NCBI RefSeq assembly: GCF_000247815.1
Contig: NC_021677.1
Location: forward strand, 4,756,761-4,820,760
DNA: 64,000 nucleotides
Origin: Ficedula albicollis
Taxonomy: Eukaryota; Chordata; Aves; Passeriformes; Muscicapidae
Reading direction: 5' to 3'
Part shown: positions 1-30,037 of the stretch, piece after piece
How positions within the stretch are numbered: position 1 is the stretch's first letter
Layout of the letters: each line of letters begins with the position of its first letter
The notes under the pieces: generated by a model
What the model saw: only the letters and a program-made list of their open reading frames with translations
Told to the model about the DNA's origin: nothing
Database searches by the model: none
Made by a program: the position numbers and the translations under genes

Positions 1-9289
<9,289 letters not shown>

Positions 9290-9425
9290 TGGGCTAATTG
9301 AGATTGAAAGGGCCTTCAGGAAATCTTCAGTCTATCCTAATCAGAGTGGGTCAAATGTGAGATCAGACTACAGTGCTCAAGGCTTTATCCAGTCAAGCCT
9401 TTCAGGAGTAAAAAAATTGAATAAA
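9290..9425 (-). mobile_element. Old CR1 LINE 3' fragment
   Basis: The stretch containing gaaagggccttcagg, gtgggtcaaatgtg, gtgctcaaggctt and tccagtcaagcc follows the order of the CR1 3' region read in reverse (attggaagggacct, cagggtcaa, gctcaggac, gtccagtcggg). It is much diverged and truncated, implying an ancient insertion on the - strand. Non-coding. Confidence 0.5.
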
Positions 9426-12071
9426 TGGTTGCTCAGAGATGTGATCCTGAACAAACTCTAGCAGTGAAATAAGGAGCTATAGAGCTGGTTACAACTAAAG
9501 TTTGCCTTGATTCTTCAGAAAGCCAGAGGTGCAGAGCTTTGAGCTATAATTGAAGGTGGAACAGATGTTACACGTGTATTGAAACTTCACTGTGGATCCC
9601 CATCTAAAAAGATTTATAATTTCCCAGTTAATTTCCAGATAATCTTTTTTAACATGCTGAGGGTAGCAGATGTGTTTGTTGTATCCCACGCTTTAAAGTC
9701 ATTTTAGGAAGTTAAACAGATGGATGCCTTTTGAAATTCAGCAGCTGTAGCAGCGTTGTTTCATGTGCCAACCAGGATGGAAGGAAGCAGAGCAGCTGAG
9801 AAGTGCTTTGCCTGTGATGAGCTGACCCACTTGCCAACAGCCAGTAATGTACTAATGTTGTGACAGGAATGATTGACTACACCTGCTTTTACAGTGGAAT
9901 CAGTTGAGTTTCTAGACAGCAGGGCAAGCTTGAATACAGGTTGTTTTACTGCTGGAATAAACAAAGCTCAAGTTAATTCTCATACAGGAGGTGATTATGT
10001 CTCAAAAAACAGAAAATCATTCCATCATCTGTGTGCCATTTATTTGAAAAAAGGTTGTGTGTTGCAGTGTCCTTGCTACTAAAATTTCAAGAGGTAATAT
10101 GAAATTCAGAAAATTTCTCTCTCAGTGCTATGTCTTCAGTGTGTTATTTGTTGTCCAGTGATAAAAGCATCAGCCAGATCTTCAATATGGCCATGGGGTG
10201 TTTTGACACTGATACCTTCCCAAAATATTCCAGACAGTGAGAGCAGTGTTATTAAAAATCATATGATGGGGTGTGTGAGATAAATGCAAGGCTGTCAGGT
10301 CTTCATCGTGTAGCTGTAAACCATTGAGTTCAGTGCAGCATCATGGGTAAAACTCAGAGTGGCAGGAAACTTGTCACCTTTAAAAACTAAAATTGATTAA
10401 ATGTTGAAATATCAAAGCTGTTTAACACAACAAATATGTCACTTACCATTACAGTGGGATCCTCCTTTGATTTAGTAGGAAAGAAAATATTAGGACAGCA
10501 TTCATGAGTAAGTTTTTATGTCAGTTTTGAGTGGTGAATATTAAAAATGCTGGAAAAAATCAGTGTTAGAACAGCACAGGAGGGTTAGTTATCAGTTTGC
10601 TAATGGAGGAATGGGAGAACAAAGGAAATACAAGGAAATTTGAGAAGTTTGATCCTGCTGTGCATGAGGCTGCACAATGGCCCTGCACTGTAAATTTGAT
10701 TATTTGGCACTTTAAATTTGATTATTCTGTGCTAGGTTAATAGAGAGTTTAAAGAATAACTGTTTTCTGTTCATTTCCTTGCGAAGTGACCATTTAAGCT
10801 TTCTGGTTTAAAACTGAGTGTGATGTTTGGCAGGTGCAAGTAAAGTACTCCCTCAAATGGACATGTGGTTTTTAAAAATAAAATGAATTTAAAATGAATT
10901 ATTACCTTTTGATGGTTTCCACGTCCCCCCCATCCCCCTTCCATTTATGGGTTAGGTAAGCCTCATCAAATTCCCTTGCTACATCATCACAGTGGGGATG
11001 GAGTTTGGTTTTGGGGATGTTGACTCTCAAGAATAGTCATGGCTGTTGGGTTGATGGTTGACTTATGTCTGTATAATATAATCTGAAGAAATTTCACTGA
11101 TTTTTTGATTTTTAAGAATTTCAGTAGAACCATTACTCCAAAATTTAGCTGACTAGGATGTGCTTTTATTTTCCATAAACATCAATTCAGGACAAATCTT
11201 TCTTTAAAGGAGCTCTGGAAGTAGGAAACATTCATTTCAGGGCATTATGTTACGCACTTTCTGTGTTTCCTTTGATACCACTGTGAATCTAGGTTTGTAT
11301 ATTATTTTTTTCAGGTAGCATGTTCAGAAATAGCTGTGTTCGTAATATTGCAATTAGTGCCTATATATGGTGCATTGCAGGTGGCTTCCAGCAGAGAATT
11401 GCTGCTGAATGGTTGCCCTGTGGAAATGCTCCCTTTTTATGGATTCTAGGGAAGTGTGGCTGCCTGCAGGCTTGGGTTGTGAAGTGTGCTTGGCAAAAAC
11501 TGGAAGTGTAGGATGTTATTCATCATTCCCTGATATCAGCTGGCAGTTGGTGAGCACCACAAGCACTTATTCCATGGCTCCAGAACTGCACTGTGCAGCA
11601 GCAGCTGATCTGGATGCTTGGGCTCATTAGGCAAGAGGATTTTTTAAATACAAATTGGTAGGAAATGCATACTGAGGGAATGGAGATAATGTGGATATAT
11701 GATGGGATTGGATCGTTCTGTAAAGATGATTTTGATAAATACTTCAAATTTGGAGGGCAAATTCTGATGTTGGCTGTAGAGAAACTACATCAATTTAGGG
11801 GAAGTGAAAATCTGGGCCTTGCCACTTAGTTTGAGTACTGATACTTTGCTCTTTACAAAATAACTGAAGTTGCTTAATGATAATCTAACCAATTTGTGTT
11901 TGTTCAGAACTGCTGATGTGGGAGAGACTGATGGCAGCTGAGGCTGGGTTGGAATGCTTAAGCAGATCCAGTTGTAAAAAGGCTTTGAAATACAGCCTTT
12001 TCTTCCAATCTGCTCACATATGATTTCTACCTTTAGGCTCTGACAACTCTTCCAGGTGATGGAGCAGGTGC
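9426..12071. other. Non-coding flank, no gene recognised
   Basis: AT-rich sequence with short chance frames only. A small repeated phrase (taaatttgattatt) occurs twice near 10692-10725. Nothing else stands out. Confidence 0.55.
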
Positions 12072-12273
12072 ATTTGAAATGTGCCAGCAAGGTTACAGAA
12101 GGTAACCTGATGATGTGAGGCTGTTACCTTGTTAAGTGGTGGCTATTTTTAATATGCCACTTCTCAAGTGGGTAGAGAGAATAGCAGCTGAGGGAAGAGA
12201 GAATTTTTTTAGGTCCTCTCCTTCATATGTCATCTTAACTTTATGGTTCTTAAAGTCAAGAGTAGTTTGTGGT
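12072..12273. repeat. Tandem duplication A, copy 1 (202 bp)
   Basis: Begins about tttgaaatgtgccagc and runs through the phrase caagagtagtttgtggt. It is repeated immediately to the right with only a small indel and substitution (ggtaacctg here, ggtgactacctg in copy 2). It is not a mobile element I recognise, and no coding frame is involved. Confidence 0.93.
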
Positions 12274-12478
12274 TTTTGAAATGTGCCAGCAAGGTTACAG
12301 AAGGTGACTACCTGATGATGTGAGGCTGTTACCTTGTTAAGTGGTGGCTATTTTTAATATGCCACTTCTCAAGTGGGTAGAGAGAATAGCAGCTGAGGGA
12401 AGAGAGAATTTTTTTAGGTCCTCTCCTTCATATGTCATCTTAACTTTATGGTTCTTAAAGTCAAGAGTAGTTTGTGGT
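12274..12478. repeat. Tandem duplication A, copy 2 (205 bp)
   Basis: Near-identical second copy of the 12072-12273 unit, 3 bases longer because of the small indel near 12304-12311. It is followed within a few bases by an ATC trinucleotide array. Confidence 0.93.
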
Positions 12479-12483
12479 GTTTA

Positions 12484-12496
12484 TATCATCATCATC

Positions 12497-12527
<31 letters not shown>

Positions 12528-12529
12528 CC
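12484..12529. repeat. (ATC)n microsatellite
   Basis: About 15 ATC units with one ACC variant near 12509. It lies directly after tandem duplication A. Confidence 0.95.
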
Positions 12530-14840
12530 TTTCTTCTGTGATGTGCTCATTGATCACAGATGTTTTCTTTGCTTTTCCAAACACAAGGAAATGTCAAGTC
12601 AGGCATAAAATAATATAGGAGCTAGTACCATTAACCTTGTGGAAACAGAGGACACATAAATAGACTAAGAATATCCAGATGCACATCTCTGTCAGGAAGA
12701 CGTGATCTGTAAGTTTCCTTCCAAAATGGTATTGCAATATTTATTCCAGGTGCTGTTAGTGGCATGGAGGGATGATGTCCATTGTTATGGTCACAGACAC
12801 AGAGATGTGCAAGTCGAGGTGAGCTATAGGTTAGCCTGACAGAGCTCCTCTGTTAGGATCATAAAGATTATTCATGTGTATGTACTTTACACAGTGGTCA
12901 CTGTTGTGACCAGGCACAGACAAACAGTAAGCATTTAAATCTTACACCACCACAGAAAGCATTAATTCAAATAAGCTCTTGCATTTGTCATGCCTTTTAG
13001 TCCTGTTCCTGCTGAGTTTAAGTCTGAGGAATGAACTTTACATGCAAAGTCGGAGAGATAGACCTTTCCAAAGCCCATCACAGAACCCCTGTGTGTCTCA
13101 AGACAGCTGAGCCCAGGTTTTATTAGATTGTGAGAAATGGATATGGCTACAATCCAAAAGCAATGGGGGAACAATGAATTCAAAGCTGTGAGTGTGCATT
13201 TGCTGTGACAATAGAAACTTATGAAGCTCCTACAGGCTTACATTACAAAACCATGAAGCACTCTGGTACAGAAATGGGATTAAATGTGAGCATTGGTCAG
13301 AAGATGCTAATTTTAAATGGTGCCATTTTCTATCACTATGTAAGGGCATCTGCTTCTATCACTAGTGTGGCCACCAAAATTTCCTGTGTATTTTCTGCAA
13401 ATGAGTGGAACAGATGTTCTTGTTCAGGTGGAACTGGGATTGTATATTTTAAAAAATTTTGCACTGTTATAAAATGAAGTGGAATTAAACCCAGTGTGAA
13501 TTAGAAGCATGTCAGGGGATTGCAAATGGAATTTTAGATCAGAGTTAGTGTAATGCAGACAAGATTTCTGTCAGAAGAACTGGGAACAGAACCAAGGTTT
13601 CCTCCTCTTCTCACTGCTCTATATAAAGAACTCACATGTACAGATTATAATTGCTGTGGTGAGAGGATGCCAAATTATATAATGCTTCTATCCACATTCA
13701 TCTTTCTAATCTCTATGGTTCCCCTTGAGGGAACAAACTAAAATCATGGGGTTACCCCTTTACTCCTCTACACCCTTATGGGTTCTTTAATAGAATGGTA
13801 ACATGAATGTACTGATGGGATCAGGCTTTTCCATATTTGATACTGGTCAGGGACAAAAGATGGATATGAATGTGCAAAATGCCTGCAGTACCAAAAATAG
13901 ATCCATATTTATTCCTGTTGTAACTTCACTTAAGTTGATGGAGCTGTGCCAAAGCCAAACATGCCCACAGTCTATAGGACAGCTGCCTGGCAGTAGTAAA
14001 GCTTGATGAGAATGGGTTTGAGAGAACAATTAAACCCTCTGATTCTCACACCGTGTGGTGACATTTTAGGGATATTCCCCTCAACTTGAAATGATTTTTC
14101 TGGGAGATTTCAGATACACCCTTAATGCCTAAGAGCTGAGGATAGTGTTGATCAAGGTATTTTCAAGCTTTGAGTTCAGTTCCATCAGCAGTTCTGAATC
14201 ACTAGACCAGCTAATGAGGTGTTTTAATTGATAGCATAATTCTACATGGTTTTTCCATTTAGGCTAATGTAACATTTGGCTTGAGGATGAATATTAACCA
14301 CAAGCTGAAAGGAAGGTCTGATTCTCTGATCTTTTGCTATTTTTCATCAAGCTTTTAATTTTACTTGCAATACCCACATGCAATTCATAGAGGCATTTTC
14401 TTTCCACTTGAGTATAGAGACCCTGTTTTGTTGTTAATTGATAATGTGTGAGCTGTGGAGGCAGCTTCAATGGTTTTACTGTTCCAGAAATGTTCATCTC
14501 ATTCATAAAGATCATCTGTTCAAGAGCAGTCAACCCTCGGCTTTTGTTCTGTTTACTGGCTTTGTTTTGGGCAATGTGCTGACTTGCCTGGAAGCTCTTG
14601 AACTACAGGGCATTCAAATAGTTTCCTCTGGTGTGCTAAGTTCTTGAGTTCACATGAGCCGGCTCACTAAAATTTTGAGAGTATTAAGCCTGTTCTCAAC
14701 ACCAGAGTCTTGGCACTTGAGCTGACAATCCATGGTGCTGAGCAGTCACAGCTTGAGTCCAAAGCAGTGATACTTTCTGAGCTTCAAAATCAACTGTGTA
14801 ATCCAAATCGGTAGGGTTTATTGTGGTTTCATTGTGGGGG
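12530..14840. other. Non-coding flank, no gene recognised
   Basis: AT-rich sequence with frames up to about 90 residues (for example 13205-13477) that show no family similarity I recognise and no clear splice context. Confidence 0.55.
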
Positions 14841-14910
14841 TTTTTTTTTGTTGTGTTTTTTTTTTTTTGTTTGTTTGTTTGTTTGTTTTTGGGTTTTGGT
14901 TTTTTTTTTC
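14841..14910. repeat. T/G-rich low-complexity run with (GTTT)n
   Basis: Runs of T broken by single G, including five successive GTTT units near 14869-14890. Confidence 0.9.
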
Positions 14911-15037
14911 TCTAACGGGGAAGTAAAGTGCTTATTTTTAGGATTGTTCCTTCCATATTCCCCCATTTGGAGAGTGGGTGGAGGCTCCCTGGACAACAGG
15001 CAGATAAGGAGAGGATGTTGTGGTTATTCAGGCAAAG

Positions 15038-15285
15038 ATACTCATCAGACTTTAAAGCTGCAAGGGAATTTCTCCTAGTCAGAAGCTTACCCAGCATTTC
15101 TGGGAAGGAATGAAGCTCTTGCTTTTTGTTTAGATAGTGTGCCTCCTTTTTAAGATTACTTACTCCTAGCTTAGACACAGAAATTTGAGTGATTCAAAAC
15201 AGGGGAAGGGAAAACTGGGCCATTCAAAGAAGATAAGAGACAGGTTCCCAGATCCCTTTGACTGTCCAAGAGAAGTAGTTTCTTT
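15038..15285. repeat. Tandem duplication B, copy 1 (248 bp)
   Basis: Starts at atactcatcagacttt and ends at gaagtagtttcttt. Repeated head-to-tail with two visible differences (cccagatcc versus cccggatcc; gtccaagag versus gtccgagag), so about 99% identical by eye. No gene or known transposon content. Confidence 0.95.
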
Positions 15286-15533
15286 ATACTCATCAGACTT
15301 TAAAGCTGCAAGGGAATTTCTCCTAGTCAGAAGCTTACCCAGCATTTCTGGGAAGGAATGAAGCTCTTGCTTTTTGTTTAGATAGTGTGCCTCCTTTTTA
15401 AGATTACTTACTCCTAGCTTAGACACAGAAATTTGAGTGATTCAAAACAGGGGAAGGGAAAACTGGGCCATTCAAAGAAGATAAGAGACAGGTTCCCGGA
15501 TCCCTTTGACTGTCCGAGAGAAGTAGTTTCTTT
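15286..15533. repeat. Tandem duplication B, copy 2 (248 bp)
   Basis: Second head-to-tail copy of the 15038-15285 unit, offset exactly 248 bases. Confidence 0.95.
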
Positions 15534-17317
15534 TAAAAATCCTAGCCTTAAAAAGAGATAAAAATAATTTATTAAACAACAACAACAACCCAAAACCAAA
15601 ACAAAACCAAAAATCTAGACAACCCAAAAACTAGTCACTTCCAAAGACAGACCGAAATGATGTTGCCAGTTTTTGCATATAAAGCTTGTAATATGATGCA
15701 ATTTTTGATCTTATGGTGTGACTGCACTGCCACTGGATACAGCAGCTTGCATTTCAGTGCCATTATGCCGTGATATTTAGATATATAAAGAAAAATATGT
15801 ATAACATACAAACCTCCCCCAGGTTTTAAATGACAAAGAATTCTTAGATGCAAACTGGATCCATGAGGGAAGCAGTAATTCTAGGTCACTCCTCAAACAT
15901 ATTATCAGGAATTCACATTAAGCTTTGGTGAAGAACGTGTCCATCCCACTGATTTGGCAAAATAACTGTCAGCATCATAGACTGAATGTATTCAGAAGAA
16001 ATCATCTTCAGTAGACTGGATTGCATGCTGAGAAATCTGTAAAACTCCTTTGAGTGTCTAAAGGAACTGTGGAGTATTCAATCCACCGACATCAAAGGAT
16101 CAGATTCCATAACTGTTAAAGGAACAATGAAAGGAATCCTTTTCTTTTGGTCAGATTAACTTTGTGTCTGTTTTGGTATCTTGTACTCTAGCCAGTTTAC
16201 CAAGATAAAAACAGAAAAACAAAAACTGGCAATTCGGGTTCAGCAGGAATTGGTGGCCTGCACCTCATAAAACATGTAAGTGAACGTAAAACTGTCAATT
16301 AGATCTTCTTATGTTTTTTAAACCTTTCTATATTTTATTACAAACCTAAAATTAGCCTGGTTTTCAGGCCTGGATCTTTTTCAAGATGTTCATACTGGAG
16401 CCAAACCTTCTCTTAGCCAGCAAGGCTGAGTTCTCAGCATGGAAAGGTGGAAATGGTGTTTGAGCATTTGACACATTTCTGCTGCAATGACTACCAGTCC
16501 TCTCAGATGATAAATTCACATTCTTTATCGAATTGTATGGTTTTGAAATGTTCCATATAGTCATGTTTAAACTGATATTGTGCATGGTTATGACAGAACA
16601 TTAGAAGATTTGTTCTGGTAGGATCTCAATGAGATGGATGAAGAAGGATTTCAGATGTGTGCTTTCCCATCTGAAATTGGTAGATAAAGAGATTGAGGTG
16701 GAAGCAGTTACTTAAAAAGCCAGCTACTATAAAATTTACCCTTTTGTAGTTACTACAGAACAGCCTGCAGAAGTGGTACATGTAAAAGCAGATGTGCTGA
16801 AAAATCCCAGCAACAGCCAAAACTCAACATGTGAACTTTATATGTACTGTGGGAACTTGAATTACACTTTACACTGCAATGTTGAGGAAGACTAGTACTT
16901 GATAATAAATAGAGCACAATTTCTGACTTTATTTTTTTGTTCTACCACTTAGTCACTTTGTAACCTTAGGTAAGTCATTAAAGATGACAATCTGCAGAAG
17001 GATCCAGCAATGCTGTCTTCATCCTGGAGACACCTACAATACAATCCAAGAAATGCCTCTTTTTCTATCTGAAAGAGTCTCAGATCTAAAAACCTGAGGT
17101 CTGCACATTTAAAACTTCCTCAAAAGACTGGGTGTTAAATAGGCAGGTCCCAGCTCTTGTTGCCGTGAGTGATGGAGCATGGTTGAGCCTGCCTTCCCCA
17201 AGCACTGCTTGCAGCCTGGATGGGGCAGGGGCAGTGGGACTGGGCTTCCTCTGTCCTGCTGAGTAGCTTCACCCAGTGTGTATTTCAAACATTTCAAGTG
17301 TAGGTTCATTGCTTCTC
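15534..17317. other. Non-coding flank, no gene recognised
   Basis: Starts with an A/C-rich run (15573-15612, AAC and AAAACC units), then AT-rich sequence with only short chance frames. Confidence 0.55.
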
Positions 17318-17418
17318 TGGATGCCCTATCCCTAGAAGTGTCTAAGGCCAGGTTGGATGGGGCTTTGAGCAATCTGGACTAGTGGAAGGTGTGCCTGCCC
17401 ATGGCAGAGAGTTTGGAC
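17318..17418 (+). mobile_element. CR1 LINE 3' fragment, sense on + strand
   Basis: Contains aggccaggttggatggggct followed by ttgagcaa, ggactagtggaaggtg and cccatggcagag, the diagnostic order of the CR1 3' UTR read forward. It is truncated at both ends, and the usual final phrase with the terminal 8-base repeats is missing. Confidence 0.85.
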
Positions 17419-17681
17419 CTTTTATTTTTTAAGATCTCTTCAAACCCAAACCACTCTCTCCTTCCTTGGGTCACTCTTGTTCTTGCCACCCAGGCAGTGG
17501 TTTAGGGATTCAGTATTTGGAAGTGGATGAGGGTGGGAATAAGGAGCTGAAGGAAGCAGCCCTACTCTGAAAATAAAGCAATTAACTGGTACTATGATGA
17601 GGATGTGATTTAAATGCACCTTTTCTTGCATGTCTCATGTTGGTTTTGTGAATATTATTCTGAGGCACCCTCCCTATAATT

Positions 17682-18120
17682 AATCATAGAATTGTTAAGG
17701 TTGGAAAAGACCTTCAAGATCGTCAAATCCAACTGTTAACCCAGCACTGCCACATTACCACTAAACCATGTCCCCAAGTGCCATATTCATGTGTTTTTTG
17801 AACACATGCTTTCCTGAGCAGCCTGTTCCAATGCCCGATAATAATTTCAGTGAAGAAATTTTTCCTGATATCCCTGGCACAACGTGAGGCCATTTCTTCT
17901 CCTGCTGTCACTTGTGGCTTGGGAGCACAGCCCGACTCCCACTGACTACAGTATCCTCCCAGGGAGTTGTAGAGAGCCAGAAGGTCCCCCCTGAGCATCC
18001 TTTCCTCCAGGCTGAGACCCCCCAGCTCCCTCAGCTGCCTCTCATCAGGCTTGTGCTCCATTCCCAGCTTCATTCCCTTCTCTGGACACACTCCAGCCCC
18101 TCAATGTCTTTCTTGTAGGA
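17682..18120 (-). mobile_element. CR1 LINE 3' fragment, about 440 bp
   Basis: Read on the - strand this ends in the CR1 3' terminus (here seen as aatcatagaattgttaaggt then tggaaaagacct). Other CR1 landmarks follow in order: gagcagcctgttccaatgcc, tttttcctgatatcc, ggccatttcttctcctgctg and ctttcctccaggctgagacc. It ends near ctcaatgtctttcttgtagg. It is 5'-truncated, as is normal for CR1, and non-coding. It lies in opposite orientation to the fragment at 17318 and about 2 kb upstream of the NAV2 start codon. Confidence 0.92.
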
Positions 18121-18540
18121 AGGGATATGTCAAAGCCTTAACTCGGTACTGTGGCACTGTATGTTCTGGTGCTGAGCCCCCCCATGCAGTCTGAAAGCAT
18201 CGCTTGGCGCCTTGATTTGCACACTGATAATCCCCCATTGTCCAGGATGGTGCAGGAGGAGGAATATGTGCAGCCCTGAAATGTGTCAGGATGAACAGGA
18301 ATGCGGGATCCGGGGGTTGTAACGGATCCTGGCATCCACCGAGCAGCGTGAGGAGGGACCTGCGACACTGAAAGCCTCCCCAAAGCCAAGTGCTGCTATA
18401 ATAGGGACGGATTACTCACTGTGCTTATTCAAATTCCTGTTGATGCTGGCAGAGGGAGTTTTTCCCGAACAGCCAGTAACAATGAGTCACCTCCAGGTGT
18501 TTTGATTTGAATTTGGTTTTTTTCTTCCATATTTCAAAAA
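18121..18540. other. Flank between CR1 and the NAV2 CpG island
   Basis: Moderately G+C-rich sequence with no gene recognised. It may include distal promoter sequence for NAV2, judged by position only. Confidence 0.4.
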
Positions 18541-18580
18541 GAAACCGGTCCACGGCTCGCTCCGTGCCGCGCCCTGGAGC
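18541..18580 (+). promoter_or_regulatory. Left fragment of the NAV2 CpG island
   Basis: These 40 bases hold about six CpG dinucleotides and abut the ATCC array, while sequence further left is not CpG-dense. The CpG-rich sequence resumes immediately right of the array at 19159. I infer that one CpG island has been split by growth of the tetranucleotide repeat. Strand is given as that of NAV2. Confidence 0.45.
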
Positions 18581-19158
18581 ATCCATCCATCCATCCATCC
18601 ATCCATCCATCCATCCATCATCAATCCATCATCCATCCATCCATCCATCCATCCATCCATCCATCCATCCATCCATCCATCCATCCATCCATCCATCCAT
18701 CCATCCATCCATCCATCCATCCATCCATCCATCCATCCATCCATCCATCCATCCATCCATCCATCCATCCATCCATCCATCCATCCATCCATCCATCCAT
18801 CCATCCATCCATCCATCCATCCATCCATCCATCCATCCATCCATCCATCCATCCATCCATCCATCCATCCATCCATCCATCCATCCATCCATCCATCCAT
18901 CCATCCATCCATCCATCCATCCATCCATCCATCCATCCATCCATCCATCCATCCATCCATCCATCCATCCATCCATCCATCCATCCATCCATCCATCCAT
19001 CCATCCATCCATCCATCCATCCATCCATCCATCCATCCATCCATCCATCCATCCATCCATCCATCCATCCATCCATCCATCCATCCATCCATCCATCCAT
19101 CCATCCATCCATCCATCCATCCATCCATCCATCCATCCATCCATCCATCCATCCATCC
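18581..19158. repeat. (ATCC)n tetranucleotide array, 578 bp
   Basis: About 144 units of ATCC on the + strand (GGAT on the - strand). The array is essentially perfect except for a short disturbed patch near 18618-18632 where units are shortened and one carries an extra A. The low divergence means it is young and probably length-variable, or that its length was collapsed or extended in assembly. It lies about 0.9 kb upstream of the NAV2 start codon, inside CpG-rich sequence. Reading frames of repeated IHPS (+ strand) and WMDG (- strand) through it are by-products of the repeat. Confidence 0.97.
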
Positions 19159-20083
19159 CCCCGGCATGCGCCGAGCGAGCGGCGCCGGCCGGGAGCCCGC
19201 TCCACTGCGGGAGGGAGCGAGCGTGAGCTGTCGGCTGCTTTCCCTTCCCTCCACCAGCTCAATCGCTTTCATTTTTAAATTCTTTTTTTCCCCACCCCAC
19301 TCCCCCCTTCAGGTTTTTATGCTCGCACTGGGGGAGCCGGGAAATTTTGTGGCCACTGACACATTTTGATTTTAAAATCGCTGTCAGTGGACGTTTCTCC
19401 TTCTGCTCCGGCATCGTTGTCCTATTCACAGCTATTTAGGCTTAAGACGCTTGGTTCTCTAAGGCTTGTATCCAAGGGCATCAGTCATTAACACACTGAG
19501 CTACATCTGCTTCTTGGCTAAGACTGAAGAAAGACATCTTAAGCTGGAAATCCTGCTCGCTCACTCTCTAGTGCATACGGAAGGGGAAGCATATGCAGCA
19601 GCAGGTTCCTTTTTTTTTTTTTTTTTTCTTCTCCAAAGGCTGCCTCATTTTGGAGATGCAGTGACAAGATACTGGAGTGAAAGTCTCTCGTTTCCAGGCA
19701 AGAAAATTGCAAGAGTCAGATTGAGAAAAGAAGGAGCAAGTTATATAGCAGAAATAGGAAAGGGGACAGTGGTGAAGAATTGAAAATATAATTAGAGGAA
19801 ACAGGTGGAAGGCTGGCACAAAGCTGGGAGATTTTTTTAGACTGAAAGTGGTGTGGGGTTTTTTTTGGTTTTTTTTTTTGTTTTTGCTTTCCTTTTTTTA
19901 AAAGTTTTTTAAAATTGGTTTTATTGTTGATTTTAAATTCTAAGCGATTTTGGAGATCTCTGCTGTAACTAGGCTGCTTTAGGGTAGAACAGCTTCCCCA
20001 GCGTGTCATTTTCTCTCTCCCTGCCTGCTGTCTCTGCTGTTGCTGCTGCTGACAGAAACGTGTTAGGAAAGCAGAAAGAGAAA
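19159..20083 (+). promoter_or_regulatory. NAV2: NAV2 proximal promoter / 5'UTR zone (CpG-rich at its left end)
   Basis: Right after the ATCC array, 19159-19235 is strongly CpG-rich (about 13 CpG in 75 bases, unlike the AT-rich surroundings), as expected for a vertebrate CpG-island promoter. From there to the NAV2 ATG the sequence becomes T-rich, with runs of T at 19611-19627 and 19857-19880. No splice pattern is obvious, so the simplest reading is one long 5'UTR joined to coding exon 1. The transcription start cannot be placed from sequence. A short ATG-led frame at 19166-19369 would be an upstream ORF if transcription starts to its left. No clear TATA box was seen. Confidence 0.6.
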
Positions 20084-20341
20084 ATGCCAGCCATCCTGGT
20101 AGCCTCCAAAATGAAATCGGGACTACCTAAACCCGTACACAGCGCTGCTCCAATCCTGCATGTCCCGACGGCCAGGACCATCCCACAGCCCTGTTACCTG
20201 AAGTTTGGGAACAAGGTGGAAGTGACGAAGCCATTGTATTCCAGCGAGATTCCTCTCAAATCTTCCAATGGTCAAGAAAACGCAGGAGATGGCCTCCCAG
20301 CAAGGAAGAGTAGCTTGGTAGAAAATGGATTTGACACACAG
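20084..20341 (+). CDS. NAV2: NAV2 (neuron navigator 2) first coding exon
   Basis: This exon encodes the first 86 residues of neuron navigator 2, a large cytoskeletal protein of neurons (vertebrate relative of C. elegans UNC-53). In the full protein an N-terminal calponin-homology domain and microtubule-binding regions precede a C-terminal AAA+ ATPase, and it acts in neurite growth and guidance. The peptide begins MPAILVASKMKSGLPKPVHS, continues through QPCYLK and KVEV, and ends VENGFDTQ; this matches the NAV2 N-terminus as I remember it, and NAV3 begins differently. The ATG has a good context (A at -3). The reading frame is open further upstream to a GTG near 20003, but the family start fixes the ATG at 20084. 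The exon ends in phase 0 at CAG followed by donor gttagc, a weaker than consensus donor. The calponin-homology exon that should follow is not in the window, so the gene continues past 64000. Recognition is from memory of the family, not from a search. Confidence 0.92.

Positions 20342-30037
<9,696 letters not shown>

Noticed and set aside
14912..15599. Repeated - strand frames with the same 50-residue core
   Set aside because: They recur only because the 248-bp unit is duplicated; the unit shows no coding signature.
18487..19272. Frames with repeated WMDG (- strand) or IHPS (+ strand) up to 261 residues
   Set aside because: The ATCC unit reads open in several frames. Composition is entirely repeat-driven and the array is in promoter/leader sequence.
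20003..20083. N-terminal extension of the NAV2 exon from a GTG at 20003
   Set aside because: The NAV2 family starts at the MPAIL methionine, which here has a good start context; the upstream open stretch is leader.
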